Of a stretch of 64,000 nt of DNA, positions 40,372 to 50,803 are shown piece by piece. A program made the translations under genes and the position numbers. The stretch is from Streptomyces sp. NBC_01294 (GTDB lineage Bacteria; Actinomycetota; Actinomycetes; Streptomycetales; Streptomycetaceae), in the NCBI RefSeq assembly GCF_035917235.1, contig NZ_CP108423.1:1612001-1676000 (forward strand). The letters run 5' to 3'. The first letter of the stretch is position 1. Each line of letters begins with the position of its first letter. A model generated the notes under the pieces. That model was not told where the DNA came from. It was given only the letters and a program-made list of their open reading frames with translations, and did not search any database.

Positions 40372-42404
40372 TGCCGACGCAGCCGCTGCCAGTCGGTCAT
40401 GGCGACATCCGTCCTCTCGGCACGACGCCCGTTCTCTCCGGACGTCCTCTCACCGTCGATCCTGGTGCCGTGCCCAGATTCGCTGACCGTGTCTGGAACC
40501 TTGCGGTTGCTGGGCACGCAGGAAACCGCTACGCCAGCGAGTTCCTCATCGACTTCGACTCGCTCAGCAATACCGCACGGCGCGAGGCCGCTCGCGAGTT
40601 TCTATTCTGGAGGCTCAACACACGTCCGGTTCGTGGCCCGCTGCCCTCCATCTCGACAGTAGCGGCGGAGTGGTGGAACCTGCGGTGCTTCCTCCGGTTT
40701 CTCGACACTGAGCACGATGGGATTCGCATGCGCACGGTGACGCAGTCAGTCCTGGACTCCTACCTGGCCAGCTGCCGCAGCGAGGGCCTGATGAAGAGCA
40801 GCTTGCGCCAACGGCTCCAGGTGATTCCGCGTCTTCACCTCGCTGCAGAAGCCATGCCGACGGACGCGCTGGAGGTGAATCCCTGGAACGGGCGCCCCCT
40901 CTCCCGCGTCATCGGAAGTCCGGTGGTGAGCACACACGAGAACCAGACTCCCCGTATCCCACCCCAGGTCGTCGCCCCGCTGGTCCAGGCTGCCCTGTTC
41001 TACGTCCATACCGCGGCGCCCGACATCATCAACGCACGAGCCGAACTGACGGCGCTGGAAGCCTCCGTCGGGGAGATCCACGGTCTGTCACTCACCCGGC
41101 TGAACCACTATCTCGGCAGCCTCGCGGCCGGCGGACGTGGGGTTCCAGTGCTGGACGGTACCGGTCGCCAACCCCACCTGGCCGGTACGCCTGCGTACAC
41201 GTACGTCATGCGGAAGTCGGGAGCTGGCCAGGCGATCGCCAGCGGCTCGTATAACGACCGCATCGACCGTGCTCTGCAACAGCTGGGGCCTGAGCCCGGC
41301 GGCATGGACACTCCCATCACGCTCCACCCGCAGAGCGGGCAGCCTTGGCGTGAGAGATTCAGCCCTCCCGCGATCCCCCGCGAGGAACGTCTCCTGCGAG
41401 CCGCCTGCTACATCCTCATCGCCTATCTGTCCGGCATGCGCGACTCCGAAGTCAAGGAACTCCGAGACGGCTGCCACTTCACCGAGCGAAGCGCTGACGG
41501 CGTCGTCGTACGGCACAAGGTGCGCTCACAGCTCGTCAAGGGTGGCCGGGGAACCTCGGAGAGCTGGATTGTCATCGAGCCGGTCGCCTACGCCATCAAT
41601 GTTCTGGAACGCCTGCCCCACCGTGACCTGCTGTTCTGCCGGCCGGTAACTGGCCGTCCACACTCGACGATCTCTGCCAACCGCATGAATGACAACCTCA
41701 ACGAGTTCCTGACGCACTGCGCGGACATCGGCTATCCGGTACCCGATGTCAATGGGGAACCGTGGAATCTTACGACCCGCCAATTCCGCAGGACCGTGGC
41801 CTGGCACATCGCCCACCGCCCGTTCGGCACCGTGGCCGGGATGATTCAGTACAAGCATCTCTCCGTGGCCATGTTCGAGGGGTACGCGGGTACTTCCCCC
41901 TCGGGCTTCCGCGCGGAGGTAGCTGCTGAGGAGGCGCTGGCCCGCCTGGCCGATGTCGTGGAGCGCTACGAGGATTTCAAGGCGGGCGTACGCTCGACCT
42001 CCCCAGGCGGACCACGGACCGACAACGAGTTCGCGCGTGTCCAGAAGGAGCTCCAGGACTTCCCGGGCAGGTTGGTCGATGAGCGCCGCCTGCACGCCAT
42101 GCTCAAGGCTTCCGCACGCACCCTGCATATCGGCACGGTCAACGACTGCTACTACCAGCCCGAGACCGCCCTGTGCCGCACACCGAGCGGCGAGGACCGG
42201 CCTCTGCTCAACAGCTGCCGTCCCGATCGCTGCGGGAACTCGACCATCACGACCCGGCATCGCATCGGTTGGGAAGCAGCACGCGGAGACACCGAGCGCG
42301 CGCTGGCCTTCGTCGGCCTCTCCGATCTCCAGCGAACGGCTCTGCGAGGGCACCTCAACGACGTCACCAAAGTGATCGAGGGTATCGACTGTGCCAACGA
42401 CTGA
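40371..42404 (+). CDS. Tyrosine recombinase 3 of the trio (TnpB-like)
   Basis: 677 aa. Arg I in AYLSGMRDSEVKEL (about 355), box II as NLTTRQFRRTVAWHIAHRPFG (about 465-485) and the end KHLSVAMFEGYAGTSP with the presumptive nucleophilic Tyr (about 508). The TTRQFRRT-HRPFG pattern is typical of the large TnpB-type recombinase of Tn554-like elements. A cysteine-rich C-terminus (NDCYYQPETALCRTP, NSCRPDRCGNS) probably binds metal. ATG overlaps the previous stop (TGATG), and the stop overlaps the TnpC-like gene by 14 bp. Confidence 0.82.
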   Translation: MPTQPLPVGHGDIRPLGTTPVLSGRPLTVDPGAVPRFADRVWNLAVAGHAGNRYASEFLIDFDSLSNTARREAAREFLFWRLNTRPVRGPLPSISTVAAEWWNLRCFLRFLDTEHDGIRMRTVTQSVLDSYLASCRSEGLMKSSLRQRLQVIPRLHLAAEAMPTDALEVNPWNGRPLSRVIGSPVVSTHENQTPRIPPQVVAPLVQAALFYVHTAAPDIINARAELTALEASVGEIHGLSLTRLNHYLGSLAAGGRGVPVLDGTGRQPHLAGTPAYTYVMRKSGAGQAIASGSYNDRIDRALQQLGPEPGGMDTPITLHPQSGQPWRERFSPPAIPREERLLRAACYILIAYLSGMRDSEVKELRDGCHFTERSADGVVVRHKVRSQLVKGGRGTSESWIVIEPVAYAINVLERLPHRDLLFCRPVTGRPHSTISANRMNDNLNEFLTHCADIGYPVPDVNGEPWNLTTRQFRRTVAWHIAHRPFGTVAGMIQYKHLSVAMFEGYAGTSPSGFRAEVAAEEALARLADVVERYEDFKAGVRSTSPGGPRTDNEFARVQKELQDFPGRLVDERRLHAMLKASARTLHIGTVNDCYYQPETALCRTPSGEDRPLLNSCRPDRCGNSTITTRHRIGWEAARGDTERALAFVGLSDLQRTALRGHLNDVTKVIEGIDCAND

Positions 42405-42798
42405 CGCAACCGAATCAGCCCTCCGAGCGGCTTCCGAACGCCTACTCCGAGGAGAGCCCACCCGTAGCGACGGTTCCCTGACCGTCGCCTCTCTAGCCGT
42501 CGAGGCCGGTGTCAGCAGAGCGAGCGCATACCGCCACCCTCGTGTTCTGGCAGAGTTCCAAAACCTCGTAGCCGATCGAGAGGATGCAGCCGCACCCTCA
42601 ACCTCCCTCCGGCAGGAGGTCCAGACCCTGAAGGCAGCCGAGCGCCGGCTCCGCCAAGAGCATGCACGCGAGGTGCGGGAGCTACGCTCCTCGATCAACG
42701 TCCTCGCACAGCAGGTTCAGCTCCTCGCCCTGGAGAATCAACGTCTCTCCATGGCGGCCGACCGAAGCGATCGCGTCACTCGCATCGATCGTCGCTGA
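42391..42798 (+). CDS. Small HTH/coiled-coil accessory protein (TnpC-like, DUF6262 type)
   Basis: 135 aa. A short helix-turn-helix (LTVASLAVEAGVSRASAYRH) is followed by a long coiled coil (about 65-120) that includes EVQTLKAAERRLRQEHAREV and LLALENQRLS. This size, order and position after the recombinases match the small TnpC/DUF6262 accessory proteins of Tn554-like elements, which influence frequency and orientation of insertion. GTG start lies inside the end of recombinase 3, so translation is coupled. Confidence 0.72.
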   Translation: MPTTDATESALRAASERLLRGEPTRSDGSLTVASLAVEAGVSRASAYRHPRVLAEFQNLVADREDAAAPSTSLRQEVQTLKAAERRLRQEHAREVRELRSSINVLAQQVQLLALENQRLSMAADRSDRVTRIDRR

Positions 42799-42969
42799 TC
42801 TACTCGGCCCGATGCGGCATGATATCTCGCTTGCAGAAGGTGATCTCGATGGCCATCCTCGCAGGTGGCGAGGCAGATCGGGCGGTGCTGTGCTGGACCA
42901 TCCCGCCCTACGCTCCCGATCACGAGATCGACGGCTGAGCGAGCATCGTCATCAACCACGGGGAGCAAC

Positions 42970-44496
42970 GTGCCGCCTTTCGTCTACCGGATCACCAAGT
43001 ACGACCCTGCCGACCGCGACGAGCACGGCAGCTACATCGGCGCTGAGGACTCGACCAGCGACCACGGACCAGTCGAGGCTGCATATCTGCAAGCGATTGC
43101 CACCTTCGCCGAGGACACCGGCATCGACCGCCTGGCCATTCGTGAGCCGGGGATCTCCGGCCTTACCCACTTCGGCCTGGAGCCGGCGATCGACGGCCAC
43201 GGCCTTGCCGGGCTCTTCCCACCCGACCTCAGCGGGTTCCACGACGGTGCGGAGGTGCCCGTCTCCCTCGGCCTGGAGCTGGTCAGGGGCATGCTCCGCG
43301 ACAGCGGTGCCTGGTGCCGTCTGGCGGTGGAGGACAAGTTCGACGTGCAGGTCGGTTGGGACCAGTACGTCTACGTCAGCAGCGACAAGCCCTGCGAGCG
43401 CGCCTTTGCCCGCACCCGGGCTCTCGGTCTCTTCCCGGAGCGGCTGGAGGCCTCGCCCTACGACGCGGACTTCGACGAGCCCGGCGTGCAGCGGCCCGCC
43501 GACGAGGACTACTGGGCCCGTCTTCGCTGGTCCATCGCCATGCGGCACGCAGCGATATTGGAGGAGGGGTACCTCCACAATGCCTCCCGCTGGCATCGCC
43601 TCACCGATGGGAACCTCGATGCGGTACGCGCCCGACTCACCCCTCGTGCCCAGTTGACCGTCTGGCCGGACCTGTCCACCGATGTCGACGCGGTCCTTGC
43701 CTCGCTTCCCGACGAAGGTCCGGCGGAGTTCGTATGGGAGGACGAGAACGGGGCTATCTCCAGCACGGTGGCCGACGAGTCCGAGTACAGGGAACTGGCC
43801 GCCCAGGTGGCAGGCGCCCGTGCCGCTACGGCCCTGTCCTTGACCCTCGACGAACGCCACCCGCTGTTCACCGCGGTCCTGCCCGACAGCGACGGCGTCC
43901 TGCGCGCGCGGTGGAGGACCGAGCCGACTCCGAGCGACCGGAACTGGGCCTTCCTTAAGACTCTCCACCGTGGGCAGATCTGCACTGGCACGGTCACGGA
44001 GATCGCCAGCTTCGGTGTGACCTTTGTGGACATCGGCGGCTTTACCGCGATGATCAACATTCCGGAGCTGTCCTGGCGCCGTTTCAATCACCCATCCGAC
44101 GTCGTCAGTATCGGCCAGAGGATCTCGGCCGAGATCCTCGACGTCGACCTGGTGAGGGAGCGCGTGCCGCTGTCCCTGAAGGCATTGCAAGAGGACCCGA
44201 TGCCGCAGTTCATACAGCAGGTCGGCCAGACCACGAACGGCGTCGTGACCAAACTCGTACCGTTCGGCGCCTTCGTCCGTATCGAAGACAGAGAGGACGG
44301 CCTTGAAGGCTTCGTTCACCTCACCGAGCTGGCCGAAGGACACGTGGACCGGCCCGAGGATGTTGTTCAGGTCGGAGACAGCCTCACCGTGAAGATTCTG
44401 GACGTCGACCTTCCACGACGTCGGATCACCCTCTCCTACCTGCAGGCTCTCCCGCCCGGAGAGCTGACCAGCGCGGTCATCGCCTCCGGGGAATGA
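42970..44496 (+). CDS. S1 RNA-binding domain protein (element cargo)
   Basis: About 508 aa. The C-terminal third has two S1 OB-fold repeats: GQICTGTVTEIASFGVTFVDI through the segment ISAEILDVDLVRERVPLSLK, and GQTTNGVVTKLVPFGAFVRI with TVKILDVDLPRRRITLSYLQ. The first 330 residues are an uncharacterised domain found attached to S1 in some Streptomyces proteins. GTG at 42970 with GGGAG 5 nt upstream was chosen because conserved sequence begins directly after it. A 171-bp gap before it probably contains its own promoter. The end overlaps the convergent exonuclease gene by 20 bp. How an S1 protein would serve the element is unknown. Confidence 0.75.
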   Translation: MPPFVYRITKYDPADRDEHGSYIGAEDSTSDHGPVEAAYLQAIATFAEDTGIDRLAIREPGISGLTHFGLEPAIDGHGLAGLFPPDLSGFHDGAEVPVSLGLELVRGMLRDSGAWCRLAVEDKFDVQVGWDQYVYVSSDKPCERAFARTRALGLFPERLEASPYDADFDEPGVQRPADEDYWARLRWSIAMRHAAILEEGYLHNASRWHRLTDGNLDAVRARLTPRAQLTVWPDLSTDVDAVLASLPDEGPAEFVWEDENGAISSTVADESEYRELAAQVAGARAATALSLTLDERHPLFTAVLPDSDGVLRARWRTEPTPSDRNWAFLKTLHRGQICTGTVTEIASFGVTFVDIGGFTAMINIPELSWRRFNHPSDVVSIGQRISAEILDVDLVRERVPLSLKALQEDPMPQFIQQVGQTTNGVVTKLVPFGAFVRIEDREDGLEGFVHLTELAEGHVDRPEDVVQVGDSLTVKILDVDLPRRRITLSYLQALPPGELTSAVIASGE

Positions 44497-45190
44497 GCGG
44501 CCAGGCCGGCTCGACGACTGTCGTCGGATCCGCAGTACGCCGCAGATAGGCCTGCAACGAGACCGACTGTTCAGCCGCCGCGCGTACCTGAAGGTCATGC
44601 AGATCCGCCAATGGCATCAGGCCGACGGGCTGGTGCTTCTCACCCATGCGTCGCACCACGCGGCCGGCAGCCACGGCGTCCGCCCTCGCATCGTGCGCGT
44701 CATCGAGCGACACCCCGTAGTGAGCACACAACGCGTGGAGGGCCCGCTTGCCCTTCCGGTACTTGTCGACGTGCTTGTCGATCACCAGCGGATCGATGAC
44801 GGGCGAAAGCACACTGCCCAGCCGCTCACTGATCGACTCGACCTCGTGCCGCCGACACTCACGGTCCAGCAGCGACAGGTCGTAGCGTGCGTTCATCACC
44901 ACCAGAGGCATCCCCAGACGCAGCCCCTCGGCGACGGCCTGCGCGATCTCCTCGATGGCGGAAGCAGCCGGTACCCCGTGCTCGCGAGCATGCGCTGTCG
45001 AGATGCCATGGATCGCCGACGCCTGTTCTGGTATCGCCACCCCTGGATTGAGCAGCCAGGTCCGTTCTTCCGAGACGGATCCGTCCGGATCCAGCCGCAC
45101 GACCGCGGCTGTGACGATGCGGTCGGTCTCAACGTCGGTGCCCGTGGTCTCCAGGTCGAAGGCCACCAATGGCCCACTGATCCAGCTCAT
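44477..45190 (-). CDS. Replacement DnaQ-like DEDDh exonuclease carried by the element
   Basis: 237 aa with a complete active site: Exo I LVAFDLETTGTD (Asp and Glu), Exo II VVMNARYDLSLLD (Asp), Exo III LDDAHDARADAVAAG (His and Asp). It is homologous along its whole length to the split host gene: N-terminal half to 45281-45606 (AASAIHGIST, RIVTAAVV shared), C-terminal half to 36603-37020 (RRGKR/RKGKRAL, AWPL shared). Its ATG overlaps the stop of the interrupted host frame as TGATG, so it should be translated by reinitiation from the host gene's own ribosome entry and promoter. It probably substitutes for the destroyed enzyme. Confidence 0.85.
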   Translation of the reverse strand: MSWISGPLVAFDLETTGTDVETDRIVTAAVVRLDPDGSVSEERTWLLNPGVAIPEQASAIHGISTAHAREHGVPAASAIEEIAQAVAEGLRLGMPLVVMNARYDLSLLDRECRRHEVESISERLGSVLSPVIDPLVIDKHVDKYRKGKRALHALCAHYGVSLDDAHDARADAVAAGRVVRRMGEKHQPVGLMPLADLHDLQVRAAAEQSVSLQAYLRRTADPTTVVEPAWPLIPRRR

Positions 45191-45606
45191 CACGCGGCCA
45201 CCATTCCGGCATGGGCTGCCGGCCGGCGTCGCGCTTCGCCGTCATGAGACACCTGAGACGTGACTGGCGTGCGTGGATAAAAGGCCGCGTTGTACGCGAC
45301 GACCACCGCACCCGCCCGCCAGTGTCCGACCAGCGCCCGCGCGACCTCGTCCGCGACCTCCCGCACCGGGCGGCCTTCGGCGACCGCCCGCTCCGTGCTG
45401 ATCCCGTGGATCGCCGAGGCGCCCTCCGGGATCGGTATCCCCGGGTCCGCGAGCCAGCCGCGCCGCTCGCGCACCACCCCGCCCCGCACCTCGACCACGG
45501 CCGCCGTCACGATCCGCGACTCGCCCGGCTCCGTGCCGGTCGTCTCCAGGTCGAACCCGATCAGCACACCGCCGTGCCAGTCCCCCATGCCGCGCCAGTC
45601 CTCCAC
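45190..45606 (-). pseudogene. N-terminal fragment of the split DnaQ-like exonuclease, running into the element
   Basis: GTG at 45606 (GGAGG about 8 nt upstream) opens VEDWRGMGDWHGGVLIGFDLE, with Exo I FDLETTGTEPGE, the block ASAIHGISTERA and the start of Exo II VVVAYNAAF. The host sequence ends at 45281. The frame continues through the 15-bp terminal repeat for 29 foreign codons (YPRTPVTSQVSHD...) and stops with TGA at 45192-45190, overlapping the start of the replacement gene. The product lacks Exo III and should be inactive. In-frame host continuation lies at 36603-37020. Confidence 0.85.
45266..45286. repeat. Right end of element: 15-bp terminal inverted repeat plus 6-bp core
   Basis: GGCGTGCGTGGATAA (45266-45280) is the exact reverse complement of the left 15-bp repeat; AAGGCC (45281-45286) follows. 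Inside the end, the motif GTGTCTCA (on the minus strand) recurs as at the left end, at a different spacing. Confidence 0.8.
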
Positions 45607-45722
45607 CCCGTGCCCCTCCCCCGTACACCTTCGGTCAACGGCTTTCAGCGTGCCACGGGGCACTGACAAGCCGGACGACACCCCCCTCGGGTGGACCTCA
45701 AGGGCCTCGTGTACCCCACGAA

Positions 45723-45777
45723 CCGCACCGACCTCATGAGCCGCACCGACCTCACGGACCGCACCGACCTCACGACA
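45723..45777. repeat. Three tandem 18-bp repeats at the 3' end of the HEPN gene
   Basis: CCGCACCGACCTCATGAG, CCGCACCGACCTCACGGA and CCGCACCGACCTCACGAC follow each other with period 18. The last unit enters the stop codon of the HEPN gene. This is the third case in the window of a short tandem array at a gene's 3' end. Confidence 0.7.
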
Positions 45778-47047
45778 CCGGGCGGGAGTCCTCCCACATC
45801 GACTCGAATTCCTCCCGGTACGTCGTGAACAGCCCGTGGTCCGCGTCCTTCGGCACTCCGCGCCCGCCGCCCCGCAGGACCAGGACGGGGGACTCCATGC
45901 CCCGCGCCCGCCGCAGGTACGACTGGACCACGGCGATGCCCGAGTTCTGCCCCTCCACCAGGTAGGCGGTGAAGCGCGGCGTCTCGTCGAAGACGTGGAT
46001 CTCGAAGCGCGACGGATCCCGCAGCCCGGCCCGGACCCGGCGCACGTGCAGGATGTTCATCTCCACCGAGCGGCTCAGCTCGCCCTTGCGCAGACCCAGT
46101 TCCCGCTCGCGCCGCTTGACCGCGCTGCTCGCCGGGTTCAGGAACAGCAGCCGCACGCGGCAGCCGGCCTCCGTGAGCCGGACGAGTCTTCGGCCCGAGA
46201 AGTTCTGGACCAGCAGGTTGAGCCCTATCCCGATGGCGTCGAGCCGCCGCGCGCCGCCGAAGAGGTCCTCGGCCGGGAGCTGGCGCTGCAGCCGCACCCG
46301 GTCCGGGTGGACGGAGACGACGTCCGCGTACCGGTCGCCCACCAGGTCCTCGACGGCGTCGATCGGCAGCCGGTCGGCCGAGGGGCTGCCCGCGCCCCCG
46401 CCCAGTACTTCCAGGAGCCGCGCCGAGGCCCGCTCCGCCTGCTCCAGCACGGGCCGCGACAGCGCCCGGTTGCGGGAGACGACGTTGCGGGTGACCTCCA
46501 GCTCGTCCAGGGCCAGCTCGATCTCGCGCCGGTCGTCGAAGTACGGCTCGAAGCACGGCCAGTGCTGGACCATCAGCTCCCGCAGCTGGGGCAGGGTCAG
46601 GAAGCTCAGCACGTTGTCGTCGGCCGAGTCGAGCAGGTAGCCCTTGCGCCGGCTGACCTCGCGCACGGCCACGGCCCGCTGCACCCACTCCTGTCCGGCG
46701 GGCCCGGCGGCCGCGACCACCCAGTCGTCCCCGCCGTGCACCGGCTCGTAGATCGGCCGCAGCACCGCCCCCACCACCGAGCGCAGCCGCTGTTCGATCA
46801 GGTTCAGCCAGATGTACGCACGGCCCGCGCGCTGGGCCCGGGTACGGACCTCGCTCCAGGCCTCCGTGCTCCAGTCCAGCTCGGCGCCGGCCCGTACGCT
46901 CCCGGCCGCCGCCGGTCCGCCCGCCAGGGAGACCGCACCGGCCGCGACCCCCGCAGGCGCCCCGCCGGGGACACCCCCTGGGGCGTCCGCCGGGCCACCC
47001 TCGTGACTGCTGTCACCAGGGGGCAGCTCCAGACCTCCCGAGCTCAC
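45770..47047 (-). CDS. SAV_2148-like HEPN domain protein
   Basis: About 425 aa. A Gly/Pro/Ala-rich N-terminus (about 60 residues) precedes a helical region with WSTEAWSEVRTRAQRAGRAYI and NLIEQRLRSVVGAVLRPIYE, then VTRNVVSRNRALSRPVLEQAERASARLLEVL, which contains the R-x4-H-like HEPN position (here RNRAL). The C-terminal half resembles a phospholipase-D-like or sensor domain (RRLVRLTEAGCRVRLLFLNPAS). It matches the conserved Streptomyces family named after SAV_2148. HEPN proteins are often RNases, but this family is untested. GTG at 47047 was chosen with AAGGCGG upstream. Confidence 0.75.
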   Translation of the reverse strand: MSSGGLELPPGDSSHEGGPADAPGGVPGGAPAGVAAGAVSLAGGPAAAGSVRAGAELDWSTEAWSEVRTRAQRAGRAYIWLNLIEQRLRSVVGAVLRPIYEPVHGGDDWVVAAAGPAGQEWVQRAVAVREVSRRKGYLLDSADDNVLSFLTLPQLRELMVQHWPCFEPYFDDRREIELALDELEVTRNVVSRNRALSRPVLEQAERASARLLEVLGGGAGSPSADRLPIDAVEDLVGDRYADVVSVHPDRVRLQRQLPAEDLFGGARRLDAIGIGLNLLVQNFSGRRLVRLTEAGCRVRLLFLNPASSAVKRRERELGLRKGELSRSVEMNILHVRRVRAGLRDPSRFEIHVFDETPRFTAYLVEGQNSGIAVVQSYLRRARGMESPVLVLRGGGRGVPKDADHGLFTTYREEFESMWEDSRPVS

Positions 47048-47184
47048 CCGTGCACCGCCTTCTGCGTCTGGACGCCCGTCTCCAGTGATCACGGAAGGGT
47101 ACTCCGCGCGCGCGGCCCGATGCAGCCCGATGGCCCTTACACCGGCTGCCCGTTGACCCATTATCGGATGCGCACACAGTCCGC

Positions 47185-47211
47185 TGACCCGCATATCAGC
47201 TCTGCGGGTCA
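47185..47211. promoter_or_regulatory. Perfect 9-bp inverted repeat between HEPN gene and glgX
   Basis: TGACCCGCA (47185-47193), a 9-bp spacer and TGCGGGTCA (47203-47211) lie in the 288-bp divergent region. Symmetry and position suggest a dimeric regulator site acting on glgX, on the HEPN gene, or on both. No other structure was seen in this gap. Confidence 0.5.
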
Positions 47212-47335
47212 CCCGGTAGGACCCCTCCCAAGTCCGCGCATGGCGCCCCTCTTTCGGGGAAGATCGGGTGCAGTGACGTGGTCCACGCCGGATCAGCCGG
47301 GACACCCTCCGACAATGCGGGAAGAGTCGTTATCT

Positions 47336-49434
<2,099 letters not shown>

Positions 49435-49450
<16 letters not shown>

Positions 49451-50721
49451 GCGGCGCCGCTCTCCCCGGCTGTCGGCGAGGCGGCCCGCCGGGCCGGTAC
49501 GGAGGCCTTGACGGTGTGCGTACGGGCGGCGGGCACCCGCGTGACGAGGGCCAGGGCCAGGCAGAGCGCGGCCGCCCCGACGGCCACGGCGAAGGCCCCG
49601 GCGGGGCCGTACCGCTCGGCGAGGCGGCCGCAGAGGACGAGGGCCGTGGCCTGTCCGGCCACCAGGCAGCTGGCGGCGAAGGCCATCGACGTGGAGAGCC
49701 GGGCCGGTTCCACGGCCCGCTCGGTCAGCGCGAAGGCGGTGATCAGGTGGGGTGCGTAGGCGGCCCCGAGCACGGTGACGACGGCGTACAGCGGCCACAG
49801 GCTGTCGGTGAACAGCAGCGGCACCGAGAGCACCAGGGCGGCTCCGGTCGCCACCCGCCAGCGCAGCCGCAGTCCGAAGCGGGCGGGCAGCGCGCCGAGC
49901 GAGAGGCCGACGGCCGCACTGACGACGCCCATGGCGGAGTAGACGACGGCGGCCTGGTCCGGGACGCCGAGGCGGATGGTGAGTGCGGTGATGCCGGCCT
50001 GGCAGGCACCGAACATGGCTCCCTGGAGGGCGAGGGAGCCGCGCACGGCGTAGACCACGCCGGGCGGCCGGACCCGGCTCCCCTTGGCCCGGTCCCGCGC
50101 GGGTGCCCCGGCCGTGACGGCGGCGGTCGGGTGCAGCGCGTAGACGGTGCCGAAGACGGCGACGAGTCCGGCCGCGCCGGCGAGGGCGAAGGCCGGGTGG
50201 GCGAGGAGCGCGGCGAGGCCGACGAGGGCGGGTCCGAAGACGAAGGAGACCTCGTCGAGGGTGCCTTCGAGCGCGTGGACGGCTCCCACGACGCTCTCGT
50301 CGGACTTGGCGCGGCGGGCCAGGGCCACGGAGCGGGTCCGGGCGAGCGGCCCGATCAGCGGGACGGAGGCGCCGGTGACGGCGCCGATCGCGGCGAGCGG
50401 GACGGTCGCGAGGTGGGTGAGCGCCCCGGCGACCAGTGCGGCGGTGGCCACGGCGTTGACGGCGGCGGCGGCCAGCACGACGGGCCGCTGTCCGTGCCGG
50501 TCGGCGAGCCAGCCGAGGACGGGCCCGAAGAGGACCTGTCCGAGGGAGAGGGCGCCTCCGACCATGCCGGCGGTGGCGAGCGATCCGCTGGTGTGGGCGA
50601 CCAGCAGGAAGCTTCCGAACTGGGACATCGCGACGGGCAGGCGGGCGAGGAAAGAGACGAGCGGAAGTAGGGGCCCGGTCAGGGCTATGACGTGTCGATA
50701 GGTGTTGACGGTTCCAACCAC
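49435..50721 (-). CDS. MFS transporter
   Basis: 428 aa with about 12 membrane helices. The motif-A loop GWLADRHGQRPVVL between helices 2 and 3 is typical of the major facilitator superfamily. The rest is composed of Ala/Leu/Val-rich helices such as ALHPTAAV-separated bundles. The drug- or sugar-export role is unknown. It is divergent from treY with an 82-bp gap. Confidence 0.82.
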
Positions 50722-50803
50722 TTGATCAACGCTAACCCGGCGGAGTCACTCGGATGCATTGGGTAATGGCACGGAATCCGGCAGGCTGGGTACGTACGTT
50801 CTC

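Larger units (their letters stand above)
37021..45280 (+). mobile_element. Tn554-like / recombinase-trio element inserted in a DnaQ-like exonuclease gene
   Basis: 8260 bp bounded by perfect 15-bp terminal inverted repeats TTATCCACGCACGCC and flanked by near-identical 6-bp cores (AGGGCC left, AAGGCC right). Joining the flanks across AAGGCC restores codons GCG GCC TTC GAC, i.e. the NAAFD Exo II motif of the target, in frame, so the insertion is precise. Contents: three overlapping tyrosine recombinase genes, a small TnpC-like accessory gene, an S1-domain protein and a complete DnaQ-like exonuclease at the right end. Tn554-type elements insert site-specifically without classical target duplications, as seen here. 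Codon usage is less GC-extreme than in the flanks, indicating horizontal transfer. Confidence 0.85.

Noticed and set aside
37021..45280. Prophage or integrative conjugative element
   Set aside because: No structural phage, replication, conjugation or excisionase genes and no tRNA attachment site; three tyrosine recombinases plus a TnpC-like gene and terminal repeats fit a Tn554-type element better.
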